NCBI GenBank assembly: GCA_018266215.1
Contig: JAFEAV010000017.1
Location: forward strand, 32,253-96,252
Origin: Cyanobacteria bacterium SZAS LIN-3
GTDB taxonomy: Bacteria > Cyanobacteriota > Vampirovibrionia > Obscuribacterales > Obscuribacteraceae
Direction: 5' to 3'
Length of the DNA: 64,000 nucleotides
How positions within the stretch are numbered: the stretch's first letter is position 1; each line of letters starts with the position of its first letter. A model generated the notes under the pieces. It saw only the letters and a program-made list of their open reading frames with translations, did not search any database and was not told where the DNA came from. Shown in pieces: positions 26,023 to 37,861 of this stretch. The position numbers and the translations under genes are program-made.

Positions 26023-27881
26023 ACGGGCAAACGAACTACAAAAGTCGTGTCGCCATCGGCGGTAGCGGTGCTGAAGCAGCGGATCTCTCCACCATGAGCG
26101 TCCACTATTTGCTTGCAGAGATACAGGCTGGAACCGGTATCCGGACCCAGCCGATAGCGCGAGCTCTGGTTCTGACCAAACCGTTTGAAAATCCAGGCCT
26201 CTTCCTCTGGTGTTATAGCAGCCCCCTGATCGATGAAAGAGACCTCAACCATTTTCCCTTCATTTCTGGCGCTGACCCGCACAGACGAATTTGAGGGGGA
26301 AAATACAACAGCATTGCGCATCAAGTTGATAATCAGTCTTTCAATTTCCCTTGACTCACCGACAACGAAATTGAGATCGTCAGCAATGCTAAGCTCGATG
26401 CTTACATCTCGCTCTCTGGCGAGAAGCTGGACAGGCTCCAGAGCCGCGGCAAATACTTTGCGCAGGTCAACGGACAGGGAGCGCACCACAATACCACCGG
26501 TCTCAAACTGGCAGACATCCAGTAAATTCTGAACCATTCCCAGAAGGCTTGTATTACTCTCACTCAGCATGAGCACAACTTCCTCCGCCTCCGGCGAAAG
26601 AACTCCAAATCGCCCGGAGAGGAAAAAACGCAAAACCCTGTCGGCTCCAATCAAGGGATTTCTCATGTCGTGGGCAAGCGTTGCCACAACAGCATCCCTC
26701 TGGGCCTGCGTGTGGACTTTATCAGTAACGTCCTGGCCGATGACGATACCACCACTAGTATCACCATCGAGAGTCTTAATCGGCCAGCAATGAATATCCC
26801 AGAGCAATTCCACATTGTCTCCATCGCCTGAAATCGGACAGCTCTCAACGAAAAACGGCCGACCGTCGGCTATCAGTGCCTGCCAGTTACTGTACGGCAC
26901 ACCTGGCAATAGGTCGCGCACCGATTGTGTGGAGCTGGGCCCCTGCGGCACAGGCACGGCATCGGCAAAAACCCGATTGAAAGTATGCAGACAAAAATTA
27001 CTATCAAAACGCGCGATTGCGATCGGAGCATTCTCCACAAAGTCACGCATTATCGATGCTTCAAAAGTAAGCATCTCCTTTTGTAAGTTCTCAAAATTCG
27101 TCCTGGTCGCCGCATAATTGAGCGAACGGCGCAAGGATTTAGAATCGACGAAACCCTTGACCAGATAATCCTGAGCACCGAGTTCCAGCGCCCTGGTAGC
27201 CATCTCTTCGTCGTCCAGTCCAGTCAAAACAACAATTGGAATGTCGGCTGCCACACGACGCAGACCGTTTAGAACGGCCAGGCCCGAAGCATCCGGCAAT
27301 CCCAGATCAGCAAGGACGAAATCGAACTGTCCATCTTGCAAAGCTACCAGTGCCGCTTCATAACAATCAACGCATTCCAGCTGCGCCGACATTCCGCTTG
27401 CACCTTGCAGCATTTCCTTTATATAAATGACGTCATCCGGGTTGTCCTCTACCAGGAGTATCCGAGGGTTGGATTTGAAGCGAGAGGTTCTGACTGCATC
27501 AAATAAAGGCCGGAGGGCTTCCCACGTTGGTGGTTTAGTAATAAAGCAGGATGCCCCCTGCTGAAGGACCAGACGCAGATCCTGAGGATTTTCCGACGTC
27601 GTCAGGACTACCACCCGCAGACCGTCCAGCGAACGGTTGCGGCGAATCTCAGACAGAAGCTCATGACCAGATATTTTGGGCAAATTGAGATCAAGCAAAA
27701 GCAAATCGGGTACAGCAGCAATGTCCGCTTTACCCAGATTGCGAACGTACTCCATAGCCTGCTCACCGTCATCAATAACAGTGATGGAGTAAGGCAATCC
27801 AACAGTCGAAAGTAATTCATTGAGGAGAACGACGTCAGCCGGTTCATCTTCAATCATGGTTACTTTTATTGTCCGCGACAT
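25998..27881 (-). CDS. Double-receiver hybrid PAS sensor histidine kinase
   Basis: A 627-residue cytoplasmic protein with an unusual order: receiver 1 (about 5-130, phosphoacceptor Asp64 in LLLDLNLPK), receiver 2 (about 138-260, Asp192 in ADLGLPD), a PAS domain (about 280-395), then HisKA with His404 in LAHDMRNPL and an ATPase domain with NLMRNAVVFS. The first receiver is of the Rcp1 type that often accepts phosphate from phytochrome-like kinases. It lies just downstream of such a kinase and overlaps it by 16 bp, so translation is probably coupled and it likely receives phosphate from it. No output DNA-binding domain is present; the signal must leave through another partner. Its 3' end overlaps the reductase gene. 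Confidence 0.9.
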   Translation of the reverse strand: MSRTIKVTMIEDEPADVVLLNELLSTVGLPYSITVIDDGEQAMEYVRNLGKADIAAVPDLLLLDLNLPKISGHELLSEIRRNRSLDGLRVVVLTTSENPQDLRLVLQQGASCFITKPPTWEALRPLFDAVRTSRFKSNPRILLVEDNPDDVIYIKEMLQGASGMSAQLECVDCYEAALVALQDGQFDFVLADLGLPDASGLAVLNGLRRVAADIPIVVLTGLDDEEMATRALELGAQDYLVKGFVDSKSLRRSLNYAATRTNFENLQKEMLTFEASIMRDFVENAPIAIARFDSNFCLHTFNRVFADAVPVPQGPSSTQSVRDLLPGVPYSNWQALIADGRPFFVESCPISGDGDNVELLWDIHCWPIKTLDGDTSGGIVIGQDVTDKVHTQAQRDAVVATLAHDMRNPLIGADRVLRFFLSGRFGVLSPEAEEVVLMLSESNTSLLGMVQNLLDVCQFETGGIVVRSLSVDLRKVFAAALEPVQLLARERDVSIELSIADDLNFVVGESREIERLIINLMRNAVVFSPSNSSVRVSARNEGKMVEVSFIDQGAAITPEEEAWIFKRFGQNQSSRYRLGPDTGSSLYLCKQIVDAHGGEIRCFSTATADGDTTFVVRLPVYTFAGEA

Positions 27882-30484
27882 TCGACCTCCATATATGTTT
27901 CGGCCAGCGGCAAGCTAAAAATGAAAGTGGCGCCCTGATCCGGTGCCGACTCGACCTTTATCGACCCTCCATGCCTCTCGACTATGCGCTTGCAGATAGC
28001 CAATCCAATCCCAGTGCCGGGATATTTAGAGCGGGCGTGCAGCTTGGTAAAGATGTCAAAGATACGGTCAGCATATTCCATCTTTAAGCCTATGCCATTA
28101 TCTTTCACCTTAACCAGACAGTTTTTGCCCAAAGACTCAGCACTTATCGAGATAGCGATTCCTTCCGGCTTGCGAAACTTAATGGCATTAGCTATGAGAT
28201 TCTGAAAAACAATTTTCAGTTGACTGGGATCTCCCATCACCACAGGCAGTTTTTCGCACACGATCTGAGCACCGGATGATGCAATAATCGCGTGCAAATC
28301 GGCAATGGCTTCACCAAGAGGCAGATTAAGGTCGACGGGCATAATCGATTTGCCTGCCTGTTCCAATTGCGAATAAGCCAGCAAATCTTTGATCAGTTGC
28401 TGCATCCGGCCAGTGCCTTCAATAATGACATTGATATACCTTTCTGAATCATCGGCTAATTTACCCTGATTCTTCTTAGCCAGCAGCTCACAAAAGCTTG
28501 AAACGGTACGCAGAGGCTCCTGCAAATCGTGGGAGGCTATATAGGCAAATTGCTTCAAGTCGGTATTGGAGCGAGATAGCTCGTCAGTGAGAAGACGCAG
28601 CTCTTTACGGGTCTTTTCGCTCTCTGAAATATCACGGCCCTCTGCGATCACGAGCTCCACTCGACCGCCATCATCAAAATAAGGCTTGAGCGAAAAGTCA
28701 ATTGTCGAAACGCCCGTGGCCCCGAGGACATCCACCGTATAGCGGACAAACTCTCCGCCGGCAGCCCTGGTAATAGCCTTTTGCAAAGTCTCTTGCGTTT
28801 CAGAAGAAATTGTCCACCAGCGAGTATCCCAGAATTTTTGGCCAACCACATCTTCACGCCTGATTCCACCAAAGTCGAGAGCAGTTTGATTGACCTCAAT
28901 CAAAGTCCCATCAAGCAAGAGCAAACCAGTAAACTGAAAAGTATTGTCAAAAATCCCCTGGAAGCGCCTCTGCGACTCCCGCAGCTCGGCAGTGCGCTCA
29001 CGTACGCGGCTTTCAAGCAACTGCTCGGATCGTTTTTGGTCATCAATATCAGTACAGGTACCGACCCATCTGGTCATGGTCCCGTCATTGTCAAAGACAG
29101 GCACCGCCCTGTTCTTAAACCATCTGTAGTCACCGCTTGCATCTTTCAAACGCAGAATATTTTCAAACGTAGTTTTAGAATCCAGCGCGGCCTTCCAAAC
29201 CCGCATCAAATCGGGCAAATCGTCGGCATGAACATCAAGAGCCCAACCTTCGCCGACGCAATCAGCCGCACTGCGCCCTGTATATTCCAACCAGCGAGAA
29301 TTGTGATAGTCTGCATGACCATCAGGTCTAGCCGTCCAGACAAGCTGAGGAATGGCCTCGGCCACCAGTTCCATTTCCTCCTGGCGCCGCTTCAAGACCA
29401 GCTGGGCATTACGCTGATCTTCTATGTCGACGTTTACACCGACCCAGCGCAGCACCCTACCCTCCTCATCCTTAATAGGTGTCACCCGGGTCAAAAACCA
29501 GCGGAAAATCCCGTCGGCTCGACGCAAGGGGAACTCCATCTCAAAAGGAGTGCCATTATCCAGTGACTGCCGCCACCGCTCTTCGACCTGCGGCAATATC
29601 TCCGGGTCGTGCACGGATCTCCAGCCCCAACCGGCCATTTGCTCCAGGGTCGTGCCGGTATACTCGAACCATCCCCTGTTATAAACATCAATGTGTCCAT
29701 CCGCCTGCGCCGTCCAACCCAATTGCGGCATCGAATCGAAGAACACGCGAAACTGACGTTCAACAGCCAGCAGAGCCTCTTTTGATTGAAGCAGGTTTTC
29801 AGTCCTTTCTTTAAGCAACTGCTCCAGTTGTTCCTCATTCAACGTTTTGGAATGGATTGTCTGATAAGCCCCGAGAAGAAGGACACAGAGGATGACTGAA
29901 CCAAGAACAATCATGGAGGCAACGAGAAAGGCCATGCGCCGCCTGCCTTCCGCCTGTTGCTGACTATCCCGCCGAAGCAAGAGTTCGGTGTCGTAAACAA
30001 AGCGTCGGATTTCGGCCCTGGCAAGGTCCATGATCACCTTCCCTCGACGTGTTTCAACCAGAGCAGCGGCGCGACCGGTATCCTGAGCAGCCACGCGCAC
30101 CACTTGATCGGTAAACTCTAATTTCTCCTTACTGAGCACATCTAAGCGGCCGATCTGCTCCTTTTGGAGGGAGTATGCATCGTTCGCAACAAACGCTTGC
30201 AGTCTGGCGAGATTGTCTTCGACCCGAGACTTAGCGTCCCGATACGGCTCCTTGAAGTCATCATGTCCGGTAAGAACATAGCCGCGTTCAGCAGTTTCGG
30301 CATCCAAAAGTGCAATCAAAACGGCCCGAGCAGACTTGGTCATTTCAGTCATATCCCGGATCCGAGAGTCGCTTCTGGCTTCTTGTTGATAAAGGAAAAA
30401 GGCCATCACCGAAGCTGCCAGGAGCAGAATGCTCGCGGCTATCAACGGCACCAGTGTGTTTGAGGCAATCCTACCGCCAACCAA
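27866..30484 (-). CDS. CHASE3/multi-PAS sensor histidine kinase
   Basis: A membrane sensor of about 872 residues. One span near the N-terminus and one near 190-210 bracket a CHASE3 domain (DAETAERGYVLTGHDDFKEPY). Three PAS/PAC units follow (about 240-370, 375-500 and 510-635), with PAC endings such as RWVGVNVDIEDQ and RWVGTCTDIDDQ. HisKA has FAYIASHDLQEPLR, the bacteriophytochrome-type H box, and the ATPase domain has GTGIGLAICKRIVERHGG. TTG at 30484 is chosen because GAGGA lies 8 bases before it; an in-frame TTG at 30499 has no such site. The downstream hybrid protein, with an Rcp1-like first receiver, overlaps by 16 bp and is the natural partner. Confidence 0.9.
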   Translation of the reverse strand: MVGGRIASNTLVPLIAASILLLAASVMAFFLYQQEARSDSRIRDMTEMTKSARAVLIALLDAETAERGYVLTGHDDFKEPYRDAKSRVEDNLARLQAFVANDAYSLQKEQIGRLDVLSKEKLEFTDQVVRVAAQDTGRAAALVETRRGKVIMDLARAEIRRFVYDTELLLRRDSQQQAEGRRRMAFLVASMIVLGSVILCVLLLGAYQTIHSKTLNEEQLEQLLKERTENLLQSKEALLAVERQFRVFFDSMPQLGWTAQADGHIDVYNRGWFEYTGTTLEQMAGWGWRSVHDPEILPQVEERWRQSLDNGTPFEMEFPLRRADGIFRWFLTRVTPIKDEEGRVLRWVGVNVDIEDQRNAQLVLKRRQEEMELVAEAIPQLVWTARPDGHADYHNSRWLEYTGRSAADCVGEGWALDVHADDLPDLMRVWKAALDSKTTFENILRLKDASGDYRWFKNRAVPVFDNDGTMTRWVGTCTDIDDQKRSEQLLESRVRERTAELRESQRRFQGIFDNTFQFTGLLLLDGTLIEVNQTALDFGGIRREDVVGQKFWDTRWWTISSETQETLQKAITRAAGGEFVRYTVDVLGATGVSTIDFSLKPYFDDGGRVELVIAEGRDISESEKTRKELRLLTDELSRSNTDLKQFAYIASHDLQEPLRTVSSFCELLAKKNQGKLADDSERYINVIIEGTGRMQQLIKDLLAYSQLEQAGKSIMPVDLNLPLGEAIADLHAIIASSGAQIVCEKLPVVMGDPSQLKIVFQNLIANAIKFRKPEGIAISISAESLGKNCLVKVKDNGIGLKMEYADRIFDIFTKLHARSKYPGTGIGLAICKRIVERHGGSIKVESAPDQGATFIFSLPLAETYMEVECRGQ

Positions 30485-30604
30485 GCAACATTTCCTCAAT
30501 GGATAGCAAGATCCAAATAGCCAATAGCGCTCATACTCAAGTAAAGCACATCCTGAGCGACCAGATTTTGCTGACTGGGATTTAAAAACGGGTCCGACAA
30601 ACCA

Positions 30605-31720
30605 TCAAAAGATTGATTTTTTGTAGAGCTCAAAACCAATAATCGCTCCGATCGTCCCCAGATAAACAAACATACCGCAGAGCAGATGCTGCGGGCGCAG
30701 GCGATCAAATTTGAGCAGGGAGTAGTAAACGACGGCCGAAATCACCGCCACGACGCCCGATACAAAAGTGCCAAGATCGAGTGTCCAGGCGGTGAAGGCC
30801 ACCCCGAAGGCAACCGGGAAACAGCTTTGAAAAACGAGTGCCCCGGTGACATTGCCTATGGCCAGGGTATCTTTTTTTGCTCGCAACCAGATGATGCTGT
30901 TGATTTTTTCGGGGGCTTCAGTGGCTATGGGAGAGACGATGAGCGACAGCAGCAGAGGCGGCACGTTCATATAATGCGCCAGGTCCTGTATATAGTGGAT
31001 AAAGAAATACGCACCGCCGGTAATACCAGCCAATCCCAGTAAAACCTGGGGCACGATCAAACGCAATTTCAAAGATCCAAAATCAAAGACCGGTTGCAGC
31101 GCCCGGGAGATATAGAGTTGCTCCGGCTCCTCCCCCACCTCGCCTTCATGGCGAAAGGACACATATAAATAGTAGGGATAAATGAACAGCAGGCCAAAAG
31201 CCATGATGTAGCGCAGATATTTAAGGTCCGCGGCAGAGGGCAGGAAGCTTGCCGCCAGCGCCAGGGCATAGGCGACGATGAAAAACTTCAAATCTCGCTT
31301 TATTACCGCCCTTTTCACCCTTAAACCGGCCTCACGTCGACCGGACCGGGTGCATAAAATGCAGGTCAGGCCGCAAAGACCCAGGGTCAGACTGCTGAGC
31401 ATAAAGGGCGCTCCGGCGATGGCCCCCATGCCAACCTCGGCCCCGTGCTCCTTGCCGAAAAAGACCAGAGCCACAACAGGGATAAGGGTTTCGGGCAATG
31501 CCGTACCGACGGCGGCCAGGACGGAGCCCACCACCCCTTCGGAGAGGTGCAAACGCTGGCCGAGCCATTCTATGCCATTTGTAAAGAGCTCGGAACTCCC
31601 GACAATGAGCAACAGGGTCAGCAAAAGAGAACCCAGAAGGATAACTATCTCAAGAATCAAGTGTTCACACCGGCCGGTCTTTCTGCGAGAATACCAGAAT
31701 GTTATTCCGGTTGCCTGCAT
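30605..31720 (-). CDS. Na+/Ca2+ exchanger-family (CaCA) membrane protein
   Basis: An inner-membrane cation antiporter of about 370 residues with two inverted halves. The first alpha repeat reads SVLAAVGTALPETLIPV and the second is SLIVSPIATEAPEKINS, matching the acidic-residue ion site of the CaCA superfamily (Glu in each P-E motif). About 10-11 spans are visible. A cytoplasmic segment between the halves is basic then acidic (SFRHEGEVGEEPEQ). The start is uncertain: ATG 31720, a longer ATG 31771 that would overlap gatC, or TTG 31660, which begins right before the first membrane span and leaves room for divergent promoters. Ion selectivity is unknown. Confidence 0.85.
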   Translation of the reverse strand: MQATGITFWYSRRKTGRCEHLILEIVILLGSLLLTLLLIVGSSELFTNGIEWLGQRLHLSEGVVGSVLAAVGTALPETLIPVVALVFFGKEHGAEVGMGAIAGAPFMLSSLTLGLCGLTCILCTRSGRREAGLRVKRAVIKRDLKFFIVAYALALAASFLPSAADLKYLRYIMAFGLLFIYPYYLYVSFRHEGEVGEEPEQLYISRALQPVFDFGSLKLRLIVPQVLLGLAGITGGAYFFIHYIQDLAHYMNVPPLLLSLIVSPIATEAPEKINSIIWLRAKKDTLAIGNVTGALVFQSCFPVAFGVAFTAWTLDLGTFVSGVVAVISAVVYYSLLKFDRLRPQHLLCGMFVYLGTIGAIIGFELYKKSIF

Positions 31721-31744
31721 AAGGCTAGACGCAAAGAAGCTAAC

Positions 31745-32029
31745 ATGATCACGGTCAAGGACGTTAAACACGTTGCAAATCTGGCCAGGCTCAGCCTGAC
31801 TGAGGATGAATGCACCCAGTTTACCGACCAGCTAGATAAGATCATTGGTTACTTTGACGAACTGAACAAGGTGGACACTGACGGCGTTGAGCCAATGTCC
31901 CACCCCATCCCAGTGACAAACGTCCTGCGGGACGACCGGATAGTACAGACAGCCTCTCGCGAACAGTTGATGGAGGGTGCCCCCGTTAAGGAAGGTGCCT
32001 TCTTTCGAGTGCCACGGATAGGGGAGTAG
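31745..32029 (+). CDS. gatC: Aspartyl/glutamyl-tRNA(Asn/Gln) amidotransferase subunit C
   Basis: The 94-residue subunit that holds GatA and GatB together in the enzyme converting misacylated Glu-tRNA(Gln) or Asp-tRNA(Asn) to Gln-tRNA or Asn-tRNA. It matches the family throughout: VKHVANLARLSLTEDE at the N-terminus, LDKIIGYFDELNKVDT, VEPMSHP and the C-terminal AFFRVPRI. AAGAAG lies before the ATG. gatA and gatB are not in the window, which is common because the subunits are often dispersed. A candidate leader ORF and pyrG follow on the same strand, and cotranscription is plausible. Confidence 0.95.
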   Translation: MITVKDVKHVANLARLSLTEDECTQFTDQLDKIIGYFDELNKVDTDGVEPMSHPIPVTNVLRDDRIVQTASREQLMEGAPVKEGAFFRVPRIGE

Positions 32030-32064
32030 CATCAATGCCCCACATAATAGAAGCAGGAGGAGCG

Positions 32065-34370
<2,306 letters not shown>

Positions 34371-34469
34371 GATTAAATCAGCTCTCCGGTCACTGCCAAT
34401 GTGCCCATCTACCCATGAGCACAAACACCTGTGGTAAATTAATAAAATCCCGCTGACGAGGCCGGCGCC

Positions 34470-35492
34470 ATGGGTAAACACACTGGAGGCATTTTCTCAG
34501 GGTCGATGATTACAGCCGCTCTCGCCTGGCTGCTGCTGGCAGGCGCGCTGCATTCAGTGCCGGCCCTGGCACAGGCCTCGGCCCAGGCTTCAAGCCACAA
34601 ACCAACGCCGACCGTCCTGCCCACCGCAGTCAAAGCGGCGGATGTGCTGGTGAGATTCCCCGACCGCACCATGGGCAAGATATTTACGGTAAATCCCAAC
34701 TGGAACCCGGAAGATCTTCCCCCCGACGGCAAGTTTTACAGCGTGGCCCGGGGGCCGGTCTTACTCAGAGGCAATCTCACCTATCGATTTACACCCAACA
34801 TGTCGATTTGCGAGCAGCCTGAATATCTGACCAAGTTTCCCGCGGGCACCCTGTGTTTCCTCAATCTGGCCCAACTCGAGGTCAATGACGCGCTGCTGGA
34901 TGTCGTTGGAAAATTACAATGGGTGCGAGAACTGACAATCGACGAAACCGATATTAGCGATGAACAGCTGCAAAAAATCGGAAAAATGCCAAACGTGCAG
35001 CATCTAAACCTCAGTAAAAACACCCTGCGAGGACCGGGCCTATTGCGCATCGCGGGCCCGGAGCTGAAACGATTAGATCTCTCCTACGTCATCGTCGACC
35101 GCAACGTCGGACAAAATCTCGAGCATTTGCCCAAACTCAGCACTCTCTTCCTCTGCCATTCCTGCATCAAAGACAGCGATTTACCGAGTCTGGCCAGGAT
35201 CAAAACACTGGAACATCTAAAACTATCATCAAACAATGATATTACAGACAGTGGCATGAAGGCTTTATTGCCTCTAAAGAAATTGAGGACACTGGAAGTG
35301 GAAAACACCAGAGTTACCACCGCAGGTCTTCTCACCTTAAAAGGTCTGCCGATCAAGGTCATCTACCTCGATCAAAGATGCGAAGATAGAGACAGTCAGT
35401 TGCGTCTGGGCAAGGCATATCCGGGAGTGAATCTGAAATTTCAGCGAAAGAAAGATGACATTCCGGTGGAAGTATTTGCACCGTTGCACTAG
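34470..35492 (+). CDS. Secreted leucine-rich-repeat protein (first of pair)
   Basis: A 340-residue exported protein with a signal peptide (residues 1-35, ending near PALAQA). The N-terminal half is a beta-rich module (MGKIFTVNPNWNPEDLP, then VARGPVLLRGNLTYRF) and the C-terminal half has about six leucine-rich repeats of the ribonuclease-inhibitor-like bacterial type, for example LTIDETDISDEQLQKIGKMP and LKLSSNNDITDSGMKALLPL. The same two-part design occurs in the tails of the Ser/Thr kinases at 11021 and 13294 and in the next gene. It may be a soluble ligand-binding version of the kinase sensor. It is followed by its paralogue after 21 bp. Confidence 0.85.
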   Translation: MGKHTGGIFSGSMITAALAWLLLAGALHSVPALAQASAQASSHKPTPTVLPTAVKAADVLVRFPDRTMGKIFTVNPNWNPEDLPPDGKFYSVARGPVLLRGNLTYRFTPNMSICEQPEYLTKFPAGTLCFLNLAQLEVNDALLDVVGKLQWVRELTIDETDISDEQLQKIGKMPNVQHLNLSKNTLRGPGLLRIAGPELKRLDLSYVIVDRNVGQNLEHLPKLSTLFLCHSCIKDSDLPSLARIKTLEHLKLSSNNDITDSGMKALLPLKKLRTLEVENTRVTTAGLLTLKGLPIKVIYLDQRCEDRDSQLRLGKAYPGVNLKFQRKKDDIPVEVFAPLH

Positions 35493-35513
35493 CGTCAGGA
35501 GTCAGGAATCAGG

Positions 35514-36494
35514 ATGTCGGCGACGGCAATTAAGCTCATCAAACTGCTATTGGTAGTGGTCATATGCTTTGCCTCCTCCGGCAGAGCCCTCTGCGCTCCC
35601 CTGCCAGACGCAAGCAGTAAGAGCGCCATTTCTATGGATTTCCCGGCCAGGCAGACTCTGGGTAAAATCTACATCCTGCCCCGAGACTGGAATCCCATGA
35701 CCACACCAGTGCAAGCGCGTTTTTACTGCGAAGCACGTGGTCGTATACAAGTCCCTCAGGGTGCCGCATTTGCCTTTGAGCCGAACGCCCTGCTCAGCGA
35801 GCAACCGCAGTACCTGAGTCATTTCCCGCCCGGGAAATTGCGCTCCCTGGCTGCAGGATGTGTCGACGTCAACGAACCGCTAATGCAAGAGATTGGCAAG
35901 CACACCGCTCTACAAAGACTGGATCTTTGTGAGACCGATATTGACGACGCCATGCTGGCACAACTCAAAGACCTGAAAGAGGTGCGCTTTCTCAGTCTCA
36001 ACAAAACCCTGGTTAAAGGTCCGGGTTTGCATAGTCTGACGGCAATGAAAAACGTACTCTTCATCAATCTCAGCGGCGACGCGCTGCAGTCCGGCACAAC
36101 CCGGCTTCTGCAAAAATTTCCGGTCCTGGACAACATCGGACTGACGCGCACGCTCCTGACCGACAAAGAACTGGTCGATGTCGCAAATATAAAGACCCTG
36201 ACGACACTGTCGCTTTCATTCAACAATGGTATTACCGATGTCGGCATGAAGAGCGTCAACCAGTTGCCGCGCTTGCGTGTGCTCGACGTTGATGAAACCA
36301 GCGTCACCATGGCCGGTCTCACCCTCCTCAAAGGGCATGCCCTGCAGCTCCTGTGCCTGCCGGCCAGATATAACAACAAAGCCGACCTGGCCAAACTACG
36401 TCAGGCTTTTCCTAAAACCGAACTGAGCTTCTCAGCTCGTAAAAATATAGAGCCGGTAGAATTTTTTGATCCCAACAACAGACTGCACCGTTGA
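35514..36494 (+). CDS. Secreted leucine-rich-repeat protein (second of pair)
   Basis: A 326-residue paralogue of the preceding gene, with a signal peptide (core LLLVVVICFASSGRALCA) and the same beta module (LGKIYILPRDWNPMT, EARGRIQVPQG) and LRR region (LDLCETDIDDAMLAQL, LSLSFNNGITDVGMKSVNQL). The two proteins clearly arose by tandem duplication and have diverged most in the signal peptides and mid-region. The ATG at 35514 follows GTCAGGAATCAGG. It converges on corA with an 11-bp gap. No enzymatic residues were seen; the role is probably binding. Confidence 0.85.
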   Translation: MSATAIKLIKLLLVVVICFASSGRALCAPLPDASSKSAISMDFPARQTLGKIYILPRDWNPMTTPVQARFYCEARGRIQVPQGAAFAFEPNALLSEQPQYLSHFPPGKLRSLAAGCVDVNEPLMQEIGKHTALQRLDLCETDIDDAMLAQLKDLKEVRFLSLNKTLVKGPGLHSLTAMKNVLFINLSGDALQSGTTRLLQKFPVLDNIGLTRTLLTDKELVDVANIKTLTTLSLSFNNGITDVGMKSVNQLPRLRVLDVDETSVTMAGLTLLKGHALQLLCLPARYNNKADLAKLRQAFPKTELSFSARKNIEPVEFFDPNNRLHR

Positions 36495-36505
36495 AATGCC
36501 ACCGC

Positions 36506-37732
36506 TCAGTTGCCGCTGCCTCCGACCTGAGAGTTTGTCTGGGTGTTAGCCTGGGCATTAGACTGGGTACTCGCCTGGCCGTTTGATTGCCCGGAACTAC
36601 TTTCAGACTTAAAAGCGCCACCGAATGACGCACCGCCTATGCCACCATTGCGATTGATGACAAAAAACATCACCAGCGATGTTACGACCATCAGACTCAG
36701 GGCAAAGGGATAGCCGTAGACCCAGTTCAACTCGGGCATGTTGAAACGGGAGGCCTCGGATTTAAAGTTCATGCCATAGATACCGGCGATGAGAGTGGGC
36801 GGCGCACAGATTGTGGTTATCACAGTCAGGACTTTCATCACTTCATTCAGTCTGAAGCTGATACTGGATAGATAAACGTCCATCAAGTCGGCGGCCAGTT
36901 CGCGGTAGGTTTCGATAAAGTCTGTGATCTGCACCACGTGGTCGTAGCAATCGCGCAGGTGCAACATCGTATCCGCCGAAAAACTATCGGGCGCCGCGCG
37001 CAGGATTTGATTCATCGCTTCGCGCAGGGGGAAAAGTGTGCGGCGCAGGGAAAGCAATTCACGCTTGATCAAATGCACCTGTTGCATCGTTCGGCGGTCG
37101 GGATGATCGAGGATTTCATCCTCAAGAATTTCCAGTCGCTCGCCAAAGTCCTCAAGAATCGGATAGTAACAGTCGATCAGACTGTCGATAATTGAATATG
37201 CCAGATAGTCGGCGCCGAGTTTGCGCAAGCGCCCCTGCCCTTTTTCCAATCGCTCCAGTACCGGCGTGGTGCAGTCGATGGGACCTTCCTGGAAGGTCAG
37301 GACAAAACCTTTGCCGACATAAAGCGCCACCTGCTCGGTCACAAGCTCATGGCCGCGGTCTTCGAGCATGTGCCCGATCAAGAAGAAATTTTCATCGTAG
37401 GTTTCGTATTTTGATCGCTGGTGGACAGTTACGATGTCTTCCATGGCCAGGGGATGGATTGAGAAAATGCGCTGCATTTCTTTGACGATTTCAGCGCTGC
37501 CCAGGCCCTCTACATTGACCCAGAGCACGGTCCATTTGCCGACCATGGCTTCGAGTTCGGCGGCGGTTTCTACCCGCCCCTCGATAAACTTGGTCTCGTC
37601 GTATGCGGCATAAGTAACAACGGACTTAGCGGCATTGGGATCGAAGCGAACGTGCTCAGGATAACTCCCCGGCACCACTTTCGGTGTCAGACGCCGGCGA
37701 CGAATTGATTTATGACGCGTTTTTTTGGACAC
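36506..37732 (-). CDS. corA: CorA-family Mg2+/Co2+ channel with extra C-terminal tail
   Basis: A 408-residue pentameric divalent-cation channel. A large cytoplasmic domain (1-about 315) is followed by two membrane spans; the first ends in the signature YGMNF, and the loop has MPELNWVYGYPF. CorA proteins normally stop soon after the second span. Here a roughly 45-residue extension follows: Gly-rich, then a Gln/Asn/Ser/Thr repeat from about 377 to the end (SSSGQSNGQASTQSNAQ and similar). The N-terminal 25 residues are basic (KKTRHKSIRRRRLTP). The start is close to, and divergent from, the gene at 37862. Confidence 0.95.
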   Translation of the reverse strand: MSKKTRHKSIRRRRLTPKVVPGSYPEHVRFDPNAAKSVVTYAAYDETKFIEGRVETAAELEAMVGKWTVLWVNVEGLGSAEIVKEMQRIFSIHPLAMEDIVTVHQRSKYETYDENFFLIGHMLEDRGHELVTEQVALYVGKGFVLTFQEGPIDCTTPVLERLEKGQGRLRKLGADYLAYSIIDSLIDCYYPILEDFGERLEILEDEILDHPDRRTMQQVHLIKRELLSLRRTLFPLREAMNQILRAAPDSFSADTMLHLRDCYDHVVQITDFIETYRELAADLMDVYLSSISFRLNEVMKVLTVITTICAPPTLIAGIYGMNFKSEASRFNMPELNWVYGYPFALSLMVVTSLVMFFVINRNGGIGGASFGGAFKSESSSGQSNGQASTQSNAQANTQTNSQVGGSGN

Positions 37733-37861
37733 TGCTCGGGCCTCGTTACAACCGCCAGGTTAACAATGGCTATGCCCCTGTCCCCCCGGCCCGCTAAGAT
37801 TAGTACAGACAAGGCGAGTGCTTCAAGCTCGCCGAACCGGAATCCCCAGGGAAGCACAGCT

